Made by a program: the position numbers and the translations under genes
The notes under the pieces: model-generated
Seen by the model: the letters and a program-made list of their open reading frames with translations, nothing else
Database searches by the model: none
What the model was told of the DNA's origin: nothing
Source of the DNA: Streptomyces sp. NRRL S-455
GTDB taxonomy: Bacteria; Actinomycetota; Actinomycetes; Streptomycetales; Streptomycetaceae
DNA length: 64,000 nt
Assembly (NCBI RefSeq): GCF_000717875.1
Contig: NZ_JOCT01000013.1
Span: forward strand, 186,001 to 250,000
Reading direction: 5' to 3'
Part shown: piece after piece, positions 35,607 through 43,146 of the stretch
How positions within the stretch are numbered: the stretch's first letter is position 1
How the letters are laid out: each line of letters opens with the position of its first letter

Positions 35607-36601
35607 AGTTCCTCCCCCTGCCGACGCAGCAATCGCAGATAGACCAGCGTGACGGCGAGCAGGATCAGCAGCATCACGACGCCGATCGCCGAGCCGAGGC
35701 TGTACTGCGAGGACGCGAAGGCCTGCTGGTAGGCGTAGACGTTGAGGACGAGGTTCTGGCCGGCGATGCCGCCGCCGTTCGTCATGACGTAGATCTGGGT
35801 GAAGACCTTGAAGTCCCAGATGACCGACTGGATGGTGACGACGACCAGGATCGGCCGGAGCATCGGGGCGAGCACGGAACGCCAGATGCGCCACTGCGAG
35901 GCGCCGTCGAGGGAGGCGGCCTCCAGGACCTCGGTGGGTACGGCGCGGATACCGGCGTACACCGTCACCATCACGAACGGGAAGGAGCACCACACCACTT
36001 CGAGCAGGACGAGGAAGAAGGCGCTGAGCCGCCCGTACGTCCACGAGTGGTCGCCGAGGCCCAGCATCCGGTTCACCGGCCCGAAGTCCGGGTCGAAGAG
36101 GAACAACCACACCGTGGAGCCGGTCACGGCGGGGGTCGCCCACGCGCCCAGGGCGGCCAGCATCAACGCGAGCCGCGGCAGGACCCGTACGCGGGTGAGG
36201 AGGACGGCGAGGGCGCAGCCGACCGCGAGGGTGGAGACCACACAGGCCGCGGCGAACAGCACCGTGGCGAGCAGCACCTGCCAGAACCGCGGGTCCCCGA
36301 ACAGCTCGGTGTAGTTCGCGAACCCGCGGAAGGTGGTCGGCTCCCCGCCGCTGACCTGGGCCTGCGTGTACTGGAAGAAGGAGATCAGGCCGAGCTGGTA
36401 GATGGGGTAGACGAGCAGTCCGCCGAGCACGACCAGGGCAGGCGCGAGATACAGCCAGGGCGTCCAGCCGCCACCCTCCCGCCCGGCCCGGCGCACGGTG
36501 CGACCGCCCCGTGCGTCACCGGCCGCAGGCGGGGGCTGGGGGGCACTCGCGGCCGGTGCCGCGACGGCCACGGGCGCCGGTACGGAACCGCGGTCGGTCA
36601 T
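35603..36601 (-). CDS. Sugar ABC importer permease (MalF type)
   Basis: 332 residues from the ATG at 36601. A roughly 45-residue Pro/Ala-rich cytoplasmic tail precedes the first helix (LYLAPALVVLGGLLVYPIYQLG). The EAA loop reads PTEVLEAASLDGASQWRIWRSVLAPMLRPIL. The FDPDFGPVNRMLG periplasmic segment is typical of MalF-like CUT1 permeases. It lies 5 nt after the binding-protein stop, in the same transcription unit. Confidence 0.94.
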   Translation of the reverse strand: MTDRGSVPAPVAVAAPAASAPQPPPAAGDARGGRTVRRAGREGGGWTPWLYLAPALVVLGGLLVYPIYQLGLISFFQYTQAQVSGGEPTTFRGFANYTELFGDPRFWQVLLATVLFAAACVVSTLAVGCALAVLLTRVRVLPRLALMLAALGAWATPAVTGSTVWLFLFDPDFGPVNRMLGLGDHSWTYGRLSAFFLVLLEVVWCSFPFVMVTVYAGIRAVPTEVLEAASLDGASQWRIWRSVLAPMLRPILVVVTIQSVIWDFKVFTQIYVMTNGGGIAGQNLVLNVYAYQQAFASSQYSLGSAIGVVMLLILLAVTLVYLRLLRRQGEEL

Positions 36602-36606
36602 GCGGG

Positions 36607-37905
36607 TCACCCGGCGGAGCCGAACGCGGCGTTCATCTTCTTCGCGGCGTCCTCGGAGGCTTCGGGCACGTCCTTCTTGCCGCTGATGACCTCCTGGAAC
36701 ATCGTCGGCAGGACGAGGGAGGAGTCGATCTGGGCCCAGGCGGGCGACGCGGGGACGAATTTGGTGCCGGCGGAGAGGGTCCGCACGAAGGGCTTCACGA
36801 ACGGCTCCTTCGCGGCGACCTGCTGCCGTACGTCCGTGAAGGTCGGCAGGAAGCCCATCGCGTCGAAGAGTGCGGACTGTGTCTTCTTCGAGGCGAGCTG
36901 TTCCATCAGGTCGACGGCGAGCGTGCGGTGGGACGTGCTCTTCAGGACGCCGATGTTGTTGCCGCCCGCGAAGGCGGGGGCGATCGAGCCGGGCTTCACG
37001 CCCGGCAGCGGGACGACGGCGTACTTGCCCTTGACCTTCCCGGCCTCGACGGCGGTGTGGCTGAAGTCGCCGCCGATCGCCATGCCCGCCTTGCCCGCGG
37101 CGAACGCGGAGATCGTGTCGTTGCCGCCCATGCCCGCGCACTTGGCTGCCGGGCAGTTGTCGTCGCCGAACAGGGACGTGTACGCCTTGATGCCCTTCTG
37201 CGCTTCGGGGCCGTCGATTCCGGAGGCGTACGAACCGCCCTTGCCGTTCGCGAGTTCCCCGCCATTGGCCCACACGAACGGCATCGCGCCGTAGGTGTAC
37301 GCGCCGCCGACCACGAGCCCGTAGAGGCCGGGCTTCGCCGCGCGTATCTTCCGGGCGGTGGTGGCCAGCTCGGCCATGGTCTTCGGCGGTTCGAGGCCCA
37401 GCTCCTCGAAGACGTCGGTGCGGTAGTAGAGAGCGCGGACGCCGACGTAGAAGGGCGCGCCGTAGATCTTGCCGTCCACCGTCACGGACTGCTGCGCCGT
37501 CGGGTCGGTGTCCTTCGCCTCGCTCCAGTCCCCGAACTCCCCGGTGACGTCGAGGAGTCCGCCGTCCTTCACGTAACCGGCCGTGTCGGTGTTGCCGTAC
37601 TCCATGACGTCCGGAGCGGAGTCCGGGTCGTTGAACGCGGCCTTGACGCGTTGGGCGCGGGTGTCGATGGGGATGTACTCGACGTCGACCTTGGTGCCCT
37701 TGTGGGCCTTCTCGAAGTCGGCGACGACCGAGTCGACGACCTTTTCCTTGGGTGCGTTACCGACCTCCTGGAACAGCCACACGCGCAGTGTGCCGGTCTG
37801 CTCGTCCTTGTCGGAGGAGGAGTTCGAGGAGGTCTGGGGCGCGCAGGCGGTGGCCAGGAGGGCGGCGAGCGCGGTGAGCCCGGCAAGACGGACGGACAGC
37901 TTCAT
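36607..37905 (-). CDS. Sugar-binding lipoprotein of the ABC importer
   Basis: 432 residues from the ATG at 37905, with GGAGGA upstream. The lipobox LLATAC gives lipidation at Cys21. The mature protein is a family 1 extracellular solute-binding protein: GTLRVWLFQEVGNAPKEKVVDSVVADFEKAHKG, VEYIPIDTRAQRVKAAFND, APDVMEYGNTDTAGY, then YGAPFYVGVRALYYRTDVFEELG and KAGMAIGGDFSHTAVEAG. It captures the oligosaccharide for the two permeases downstream. The partner hexosaminidase and upstream DasR-like box suggest chitobiose or another GlcNAc-containing sugar. First gene of the operon. Confidence 0.94.
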   Translation of the reverse strand: MKLSVRLAGLTALAALLATACAPQTSSNSSSDKDEQTGTLRVWLFQEVGNAPKEKVVDSVVADFEKAHKGTKVDVEYIPIDTRAQRVKAAFNDPDSAPDVMEYGNTDTAGYVKDGGLLDVTGEFGDWSEAKDTDPTAQQSVTVDGKIYGAPFYVGVRALYYRTDVFEELGLEPPKTMAELATTARKIRAAKPGLYGLVVGGAYTYGAMPFVWANGGELANGKGGSYASGIDGPEAQKGIKAYTSLFGDDNCPAAKCAGMGGNDTISAFAAGKAGMAIGGDFSHTAVEAGKVKGKYAVVPLPGVKPGSIAPAFAGGNNIGVLKSTSHRTLAVDLMEQLASKKTQSALFDAMGFLPTFTDVRQQVAAKEPFVKPFVRTLSAGTKFVPASPAWAQIDSSLVLPTMFQEVISGKKDVPEASEDAAKKMNAAFGSAG

Positions 37906-37925
37906 GGAGTGCTCCTCCGATGGAG

Positions 37926-37935
37926 TGTTGCAACA
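37926..37935. promoter_or_regulatory. Perfect palindrome TGTTGCAACA ahead of the sugar importer
   Basis: A 10-bp perfect palindrome 20 nt upstream of the binding-protein start; a second 8-bp palindrome, TGTGCACA, lies about 20 bp further upstream of it. It overlaps the expected 5' untranslated region or promoter and looks like an operator for a LacI- or ROK-type repressor. No such regulator is encoded nearby. Confidence 0.45.
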
Positions 37936-38000
37936 TGCGCAATGAATGTTTCGCTGTGCACAACACATCGGAGGCTAGGGACTGCATGAACCCGCCCACA

Positions 38001-38016
38001 AGAGGTCTCAACCACT
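38001..38016 (-). promoter_or_regulatory. DasR-responsive element (dre)-like site
   Basis: On the minus strand AGTGGTTGAGACCTCT matches 13 of 16 positions of the dre consensus as I know it (A, G/C, TGGTCTAGACCA, G/C, T). It lies 96 nt upstream of the sugar-binding protein start. DasR is the GntR-type repressor of GlcNAc and chitin uptake and metabolism in Streptomyces, which fits a hexosaminidase/ABC importer operon. Binding is inferred from sequence only. Confidence 0.6.
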
Positions 38017-38062
38017 CTGTGACCGGCAGACGCATCCTGCGCAACGCCCGGACAGCACGAAA

Positions 38063-38095
38063 GCCCCCAGGGCGCACAAAACGCACCCTGGAGGC
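38063..38095 (-). terminator. Terminator downstream of the DUF3039 gene
   Basis: GCCCCCAGGG and CCCTGGAGGC flank a loop containing AAAA and form an imperfect stem of about 9-10 bp, 22 nt beyond the DUF3039 stop codon. Confidence 0.65.
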
Positions 38096-38116
38096 CTCAC
38101 GCCGCTCGGGCGGGCG

Positions 38117-38398
38117 TTACTGGTCGCCCTTGCCCTTGTCGTCGTCGCCGGAGCCCATGGACTCGTAGATCTCCTTGCACATGGGGCACACGGGGTACTT
38201 CTTCGGATCGCGGCCCGGCACCCAGACCTTGCCGCACAGCGCCACGACGGGGGTACCGTCGAGGGCGCTCGCCATGATCTTGTCCTTCTGGACGTAATGG
38301 GCGAAGCGCTCGTGGTCACCGTCACCATGCGAGGTCTGCGGCGTCGGCTCTACGAGGGTCCCCGTACCAGTCCCGCGCTCGGGCTCGAGAGTGCTCAT
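38117..38398 (-). CDS. DUF3039 zinc-ribbon-like small protein
   Basis: 93 residues from the ATG at 38398. The central block HERFAHYVQKDKIMASALDG, then TPVVALCGKVWVPGRDPKKYPVCPMCKEIYE, is the DUF3039 signature found in most actinobacteria. The Cys pattern C-x15-C-x2-C could bind a metal. Both termini are hydrophilic and low complexity. The function is not known. It lies 29 bp downstream of the YqgE gene, so the two are probably cotranscribed. Confidence 0.88.
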   Translation of the reverse strand: MSTLEPERGTGTGTLVEPTPQTSHGDGDHERFAHYVQKDKIMASALDGTPVVALCGKVWVPGRDPKKYPVCPMCKEIYESMGSGDDDKGKGDQ

Positions 38399-38427
38399 AG
38401 GCACCAGGGTACTGAAGGTCACAGGCA

Positions 38428-39009
38428 TCAGTTGAGCGACGGGTCGTCCGGGTACGTGGCCACCATCGCCAGCTCGTTGCGCTGGCGGCGCAGCACCTCC
38501 CGCCAGAGCCGCTCCGGGACCGGGCACGAGACGTCGCCGGGCTCCGACTCGACCACGTACCACGCGCCGTCCACCAGCTCGTCCTCCAGCTGGCCGGGGC
38601 CCCAGCCGGCGTACCCGGCGAAGATCCGCAGGGAGCCGAGGGCGGAGGCCAGCAGCTCCGGCGGGGCCTCCAGATCGACCAGGCCGATCGCACCGTGCAC
38701 CCGCCGCCAGCCCAGCGGGGCGGCCTCCCCCGTCGTACCGCCGGGGACGACGGCGACCCCCAGGGCCGAGTCCAGTGACACCGGACCGCCCTGGAACACG
38801 ACGCCGGGTTCGCCGGCGAGATCCCCCCAGCCTTCCAGGATGTCGTCGACGTCCACCGGCGTCGGACGGTTCAGGACGACACCGAGGGAGCCCTCCTCGT
38901 CGTGGTCGAGGAGCAGCACGACCGCGCGGTCGAAGTTCGGGTCCGCCAGGGCGGGCGTGGCCACGAGCAGCCGCCCTGTGAGCGAGGACACCTCGGTCAT
39001 GCCAGACAT
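38428..39009 (-). CDS. YqgE/AlgH family protein (DUF179)
   Basis: 193 residues from the ATG at 39009; an ATG at 39000 is the alternative. The family opening SSLTGRLLVATPALADPNFDRAVVLLLDHDEEGSLGVVLNRP is clear, followed by VFQGGPVSLDSALGV, the conserved GGPV loop, and LRIFAGYAGWGPGQLEDEL, the YxGWxxGQLExE signature. The family has a known fold but no agreed biochemical role. It is divergent from murA, with 243 bp between. Confidence 0.93.
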   Translation of the reverse strand: MSGMTEVSSLTGRLLVATPALADPNFDRAVVLLLDHDEEGSLGVVLNRPTPVDVDDILEGWGDLAGEPGVVFQGGPVSLDSALGVAVVPGGTTGEAAPLGWRRVHGAIGLVDLEAPPELLASALGSLRIFAGYAGWGPGQLEDELVDGAWYVVESEPGDVSCPVPERLWREVLRRQRNELAMVATYPDDPSLN

Positions 39010-39252
39010 GATCCCGCATCTTCCCTTTCCGTGGGGGGCAATGCGGGCGACCGGAGTGCGTGCAGCTCAGGGGAGACCGGCGCGTCCCAGGCGCACGAAG
39101 ATGACCGTGACCGCATGTGCCCGGCACGAAACCGTTCGTGTTGTGACAGAGCTATGACGTGGCTGGGTCTGACTCAGGCTTACGGAAGGGGGGTGGAAGG
39201 CGATTACCCTTTCCCTCCTGACCCCTGCCCGACTCCACGGAACGCGAGATTC

Positions 39253-40593
39253 ATGACCGTCAACGACGATGTCCTGCTTGTCCACGGCGGAACCCCGCTC
39301 GAGGGCGAGATCCGTGTCCGCGGTGCGAAGAATCTCGTACCGAAGGCCATGGTCGCAGCGCTGCTGGGCAGCGCTCCGAGCCGGCTGCGCAATGTTCCGG
39401 ACATCCGTGACGTACGCGTCGTACGGGGTCTGCTGCAGCTTCACGGTGTGACGGTCCGTCCGGGTGACGAGCCCGGCGAACTGGTGATGGATCCGACGCG
39501 CGTGGAGAGCGCGAACGTCGCTGACATCGATGCCCACGCCGGTTCCAGCCGTATCCCGATCCTGTTCTGCGGCCCGCTGCTGCACCGTCTCGGCCACGCC
39601 TTCATCCCCGGCCTCGGCGGCTGCGACATCGGCGGCCGGCCCATCGACTTCCACTTCGACGTGCTGCGGCAGTTCGGCGCGAAGATCGAGAAGCGCGCGG
39701 ACGGGCAGTACCTGGAGGCGCCGCAGCGGCTGCGCGGCACGAAGATCCGGCTGCCCTACCCCTCCGTGGGCGCGACCGAGCAGGTCCTGCTGACGGCCGT
39801 CCTCGCGGAGGGCGTCACGGAGCTGTCCAACGCGGCCGTCGAGCCGGAGATCGAGGACCTCATCTGCGTGCTGCAGAAGATGGGCGCGATCATCGCGATG
39901 GACACCGACCGGACCATCCGCATCACCGGTGTGGACAAACTCGGCGGCTACACCCACCGCGCCCTGTCGGACCGCCTGGAGGCCGCGTCCTGGGCGTCGG
40001 CGGCGCTGGCGACCGAGGGCGACATCTACGTCCGGGGCGCGCAGCAGCGCTCGATGATGACGTTCCTGAACACCTACCGCAAGGTGGGAGGGGCCTTCGA
40101 GATCGATGACGAGGGCATCCGCTTCTGGCACCCCGGCGGGCAGCTGAAGTCCATCGCGCTGGAGACGGACGTCCACCCCGGCTTCCAGACCGACTGGCAG
40201 CAGCCGCTGGTGGTGGCCCTGACGCAGGCCACGGGCCTGTCCATCATCCACGAGACGGTCTACGAGTCCCGCCTCGGCTTCACCTCGGCCCTGAACCAGA
40301 TGGGCGCGCACATCCAGCTCTACCGCGAGTGCCTGGGCGGCTCGGACTGCCGCTTCGGCCAGCGCAACTTCCTCCACTCGGCGGTCGTCTCCGGCCCCAC
40401 CAAGCTCCAGGGCGCCGACCTGGTCATCCCCGACCTCCGCGGCGGCTTCTCGTACCTCATCGCGGCCCTGGCGGCCCAGGGCACGTCCCGGGTCCACGGC
40501 ATCGGCCTGATCAACCGGGGCTACGAGAACTTCATGGAGAAGCTCGTGGAGCTGGGCGCGAAGGTCGAGCTGCCGGGCAAGGCGCTCGGGTAG
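39253..40593 (+). CDS. murA: UDP-N-acetylglucosamine 1-carboxyvinyltransferase
   Basis: 446 residues from the ATG at 39253. It transfers enolpyruvate from PEP to UDP-GlcNAc, the first committed step of peptidoglycan synthesis. The catalytic loop Cys is Cys124 in GLGGCDIGGRPIDFH; actinobacterial MurA can have Asp here (fosfomycin resistance), so Cys predicts fosfomycin sensitivity at the target. Other family marks are RGAKNLVPKAMVAALL, LPYPSVGATEQVLLTA, HPGFQTDWQQPLVVALTQA (the conserved PTDxQ-like segment) and VIPDLRGGFSYLIAALAA. A very strong terminator follows. Confidence 0.97.
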   Translation: MTVNDDVLLVHGGTPLEGEIRVRGAKNLVPKAMVAALLGSAPSRLRNVPDIRDVRVVRGLLQLHGVTVRPGDEPGELVMDPTRVESANVADIDAHAGSSRIPILFCGPLLHRLGHAFIPGLGGCDIGGRPIDFHFDVLRQFGAKIEKRADGQYLEAPQRLRGTKIRLPYPSVGATEQVLLTAVLAEGVTELSNAAVEPEIEDLICVLQKMGAIIAMDTDRTIRITGVDKLGGYTHRALSDRLEAASWASAALATEGDIYVRGAQQRSMMTFLNTYRKVGGAFEIDDEGIRFWHPGGQLKSIALETDVHPGFQTDWQQPLVVALTQATGLSIIHETVYESRLGFTSALNQMGAHIQLYRECLGGSDCRFGQRNFLHSAVVSGPTKLQGADLVIPDLRGGFSYLIAALAAQGTSRVHGIGLINRGYENFMEKLVELGAKVELPGKALG

Positions 40594-40612
40594 TCCCCGC
40601 CTGACCGTGCAC

Positions 40613-40653
40613 GCCGAGGGGCGGCCACCTGAACCAGGTGGCCGCCCCTCGGC
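40613..40653. terminator. Strong bidirectional terminator between murA and hupA
   Basis: A perfect 19-bp stem: 40613-40631 pairs with 40635-40653 around the 3-nt loop AAC. The stem begins GCCGAGGGGCGG. It lies between convergent murA and hupA and can serve both. Confidence 0.93.
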
Positions 40654-40676
40654 ATGTCATGCGGCTCTCGGCGGGC

Positions 40677-40735
40677 TCGCGCCCCGAAGGGGCGCGGGGA
40701 ACTGCGCGACCAGCCACAGGCGGCCCGCAGTTGCC
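40677..40735. repeat. Dispersed Streptomyces intergenic repeat, copy 2
   Basis: GCGCCCC-GAA-GGGGCGC hairpin followed by GGGGAACTGCGCGACCAGC, sharing the CGCGACCAGCC core with copies near 15.73 kb and 61.5 kb. It lies between the murA/hupA terminator and the hupA stop. Confidence 0.75.
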
Positions 40736-40757
40736 CACGGCGCACGCGATGGAACGC

Positions 40758-41039
40758 TTACTTGCCCTTGGCGGCTTCCTTGAGCTTCGAGCCCGCCGAG
40801 ACCTTCACGCTGTAGCCGGCCGGGATCTGGATGGGCTCGCCGGTCTGCGGGTTGCGGGCGGTGCGAGCGGCACGGTGGGTGCGCTCGAAGGTCAGGAAGC
40901 CGGGGATGGTGACCTTCTCGTCGCCCTTGGAGACGATGTCGCCGACGACGTCGGCGAACGCGGCCAGCACGGCGTCGGCGTCCTTGCGGGTCACCTCGGC
41001 GCGGTCGGCCAGCGCGGCCACCAGCTCACTGCGGTTCAT
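40758..41039 (-). CDS. hupA: HU-family nucleoid protein, vegetative type
   Basis: 93 residues from the ATG at 41039, standard for HU. MNRSELVAALADRAEVTRKDADAVLAAFADVV forms the helical dimer base; VTIPGFLTFERTHRAARTARNPQTGEPIQIPA is the DNA-clasping beta-arm with the conserved RNPQTGE and Pro tip. There is no Lys/Ala-rich C-terminal tail, so it is the short HupA type rather than the sporulation HupS. It bends and compacts DNA. The upstream 340-bp gap must hold its promoter. Confidence 0.96.
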   Translation of the reverse strand: MNRSELVAALADRAEVTRKDADAVLAAFADVVGDIVSKGDEKVTIPGFLTFERTHRAARTARNPQTGEPIQIPAGYSVKVSAGSKLKEAAKGK

Positions 41040-41379
41040 GTTCTTACTCCCGTGTTCATCTTGCCGTTGAGGCGTCAGATCGAAGCCGATGCTGCCAGGG
41101 TCCTCACTGAGTCCCCGGACCGGGTCCGTCGTCAGACCCTCGCGCCCAGGGAGGCATCCTGCCTCTACCTGCGGCGGGAAAGCCAATCCGGCACCCGCGT
41201 GCGTCGTGAGAACACCCTTGGGAGTCACACGAAAAGAGGGCCTGAGCCTGGCCGACACGATAGGGCTCCCCTGGTGACAGGAGTCCTGCGACGCGCCGGG
41301 TTCCGGACCGCGTGGGGATCCTCACAGTCCGGGGGCTGCCGCCCCCGGACCCCTGCCACCGGCCCGAAGGACCGCGTTC
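41040..41379. other. Intergenic region between hupA and the malic enzyme gene
   Basis: 340 bases, no convincing gene. The left part should contain the hupA promoter (hupA is transcribed leftward from 41039). The right part holds the malic enzyme terminator at 41327-41350. Confidence 0.5.
41327..41350 (-). terminator. Terminator of the malic enzyme gene
   Basis: GTCCGGGGGC-TGCC-GCCCCCGGAC, a perfect 10-bp stem 30 nt beyond the stop codon. The element is of a type that recurs at Streptomyces gene ends. Confidence 0.85.
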
Positions 41380-42813
41380 TCAGACGCCGGACGGGCTGAC
41401 CGCCGCCGCGCCGGCCGCCTTCGCGGCCTCGCGCACGGCCCCGGCCACGGCGCCCGCGACCTTGTCGTTGAAGACGCTGGGGATGATGTAGTTCGGGTTC
41501 AGCTCGTCCTCGGTCACCACGTCCGCGAGGGCGGTGGCGGCGGCCAGCATCATCTCGGTGTTGACCGTGCGCGACTGGGCGTCCAGCAGACCGCGGAAGA
41601 CACCCGGGAAGACCAGCACGTTGTTGATCTGGTTCGGGAAGTCGGAACGGCCGGTGGCCACAACGGCCGCGGTCTGGCGGGCGATTGCCGGGTCGACCTC
41701 CGGGTCCGGGTTCGCGAGCGCGAACACGATCGCTCCGTCGGCCATGGCGGCCACGTCGTCGCCGTCCAGGACGTTCGGGGCCGAGACGCCGATGAAGACG
41801 TCGGCACCGTGCACGGCCTCCTTGAGCGTGCCCGTGAGGCCCTCGGGGTTGGTGTTGTCGGCGATCCAGCGCAGCGCCGACTCCGGGGCGGCGTCGACCA
41901 GGTCCTCGCGGCCCGCGTGCACGACACCGTGGATGTCGGCGACGACGGCGTTCTTCACACCGGCGGCGAGCAGCAGTTTGAGGATGGCCGTACCGGCGGC
42001 ACCGGCGCCGGACATGACGACCCGGATGTTCTCGATGGCCTTGCCCGTGACGCGCAGTGCGTTGGTGAGCGCGGCCAGGACGACGATCGCGGTGCCGTGC
42101 TGGTCGTCGTGGAAGACGGGGATGTCGAGGGCCTCGCGCAGCCGGGCCTCGATCTCGAAGCAGCGGGGGGCGGAGATGTCCTCGAGGTTGATGCCGGCGA
42201 ACCCGGGGGCGATCGCCTTGACGATCTCGACGATGGCGTCGGTGTCCTGGGTGTCGAGGCAGATCGGCCAGGCGTCGATGCCGGCGAACCGCTTGAAGAG
42301 GGCCGCCTTGCCCTCCATGACGGGCAGCGCGGCCTTCGGGCCGATGTTGCCCAGGCCCAGCACGGCGGAGCCGTCCGTCACGACCGCAACGGAGTTGCGC
42401 TTGATGGTGAGGCGGCGGGCGTCCTCGGGGTTCTCGGCGATGGCCATGCAGACGCGGGCCACGCCCGGCGTGTAGACCATGGACAGGTCGTCACGGTTGC
42501 GGATGGGGTGCTTCGACGCCATCTCGATCTTGCCGCCGAGGTGCATGAGGAAGGTCCGGTCCGAGACCTTGCCCAGGGTGACGCCCTCGATGCCGCGGAG
42601 TTCCTCGACGATCTCGTCCGCGTGCGCGGTCGACGAGGCCGCGATGGTGACGTCGATACGGAGCTTCTCGTGACCGGACGCGGTGACGTCGAGGCCGGTC
42701 ACCGAGCCTCCGGAGGACTCCACGGCGGTGGTGAGCTGCGAGACGGCGGTTCCGCTCGCGGGCACCTCCAGCCGGACCGTCATCGAGTAGGAGACGCTGG
42801 GCGCCGTTGCCAT
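41380..42813 (-). CDS. NAD-dependent malic enzyme with N-terminal ACT-like domain
   Basis: 477 residues. Residues 1-85 form an ACT-like regulatory domain (YSMTVRLEVPASGTAVSQLT, then IDVTIAASSTAHADEIVEEL). The malic N domain follows: HPIRNRDDLSMVYTPGVARVC contains the catalytic Tyr, and KRNSVAVVTDGSAVLGLGNIGP the catalytic Lys region. PVFHDDQHGTAIV carries the metal-binding Asp pair. The NAD-binding Rossmann loop is VVMSGAGAAGTAILKLLL, and FALANPDPEVDP and SDFPNQINNVLVFPG complete the family. It converts malate to pyruvate plus CO2, linking the TCA cycle to pyruvate; NAD preference is assigned from my memory of the S. coelicolor orthologue. A predicted small RNA lies just upstream. Confidence 0.95.
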   Translation of the reverse strand: MATAPSVSYSMTVRLEVPASGTAVSQLTTAVESSGGSVTGLDVTASGHEKLRIDVTIAASSTAHADEIVEELRGIEGVTLGKVSDRTFLMHLGGKIEMASKHPIRNRDDLSMVYTPGVARVCMAIAENPEDARRLTIKRNSVAVVTDGSAVLGLGNIGPKAALPVMEGKAALFKRFAGIDAWPICLDTQDTDAIVEIVKAIAPGFAGINLEDISAPRCFEIEARLREALDIPVFHDDQHGTAIVVLAALTNALRVTGKAIENIRVVMSGAGAAGTAILKLLLAAGVKNAVVADIHGVVHAGREDLVDAAPESALRWIADNTNPEGLTGTLKEAVHGADVFIGVSAPNVLDGDDVAAMADGAIVFALANPDPEVDPAIARQTAAVVATGRSDFPNQINNVLVFPGVFRGLLDAQSRTVNTEMMLAAATALADVVTEDELNPNYIIPSVFNDKVAGAVAGAVREAAKAAGAAAVSPSGV

Positions 42814-42901
42814 GTCCGACTTCCTCTGCTTTCACCTGACGCTGAGTTGTGCCGTCCGATAGTCGCACCTACCGCTGGGTAGCGGGTAGCCGCCCTTGAT
42901 T

Positions 42902-42918
42902 GCGAACGTTTTGTTCGC
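42902..42918. promoter_or_regulatory. Inverted repeat upstream of the malic enzyme gene
   Basis: GCGAAC-GTTTT-GTTCGC, a perfect 6-bp inverted repeat about 90 nt upstream of the malic enzyme ATG and just beyond the small-RNA terminator. Candidate operator or promoter-proximal site. Confidence 0.4.
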
Positions 42919-42924
42919 GGAACA

Positions 42925-43070
42925 GGCAAACAAAAGAGACCCACGTCACTGATCGACGTGGGTCTCTTCGGAAGTCAGGTGGCACCGACCCGCCATGCTC
43001 GCCTCGCGGCAAGTGGTCGCTCGTAGCGACGATGGTTGGGCCCGGGGGCTTGGATCGGGCCGGTGCCACA
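42925..43070 (-). ncRNA. Predicted structured small RNA with own promoter-like element and intrinsic terminator
   Basis: On the minus strand, GTGGCACCGGCCCG (43069 to 43056) can pair over 14 bp with CGGGTCGGTGCCAC (42992 to 42979), one G-U, closing a multibranch fold. Inside, GTCGCT-ACG-AGCGAC forms a 6-bp hairpin and GCC-GCGA-GGC a GNRA tetraloop. A textbook terminator follows: 14-bp stem 42934-42947/42955-42968, then TTTTGTTTG. The -10-like TAGCCT (43079-43074) would start transcription at about 43068, right at the first strand of the closing stem. The element occupies the otherwise empty helD-malic enzyme gap. It could also be a riboswitch-type leader of the malic enzyme gene, whose ATG lies about 110 nt past the terminator. 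No Rfam family is assigned by me. Confidence 0.7.
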
Positions 43071-43146
43071 TCCAGGCTAACAAAGAGATCCCGTAAGGCC
43101 ATTCCCGTACCGGGAGTTCATTTCGCCGCTGAGTGGGTAACCCGGC

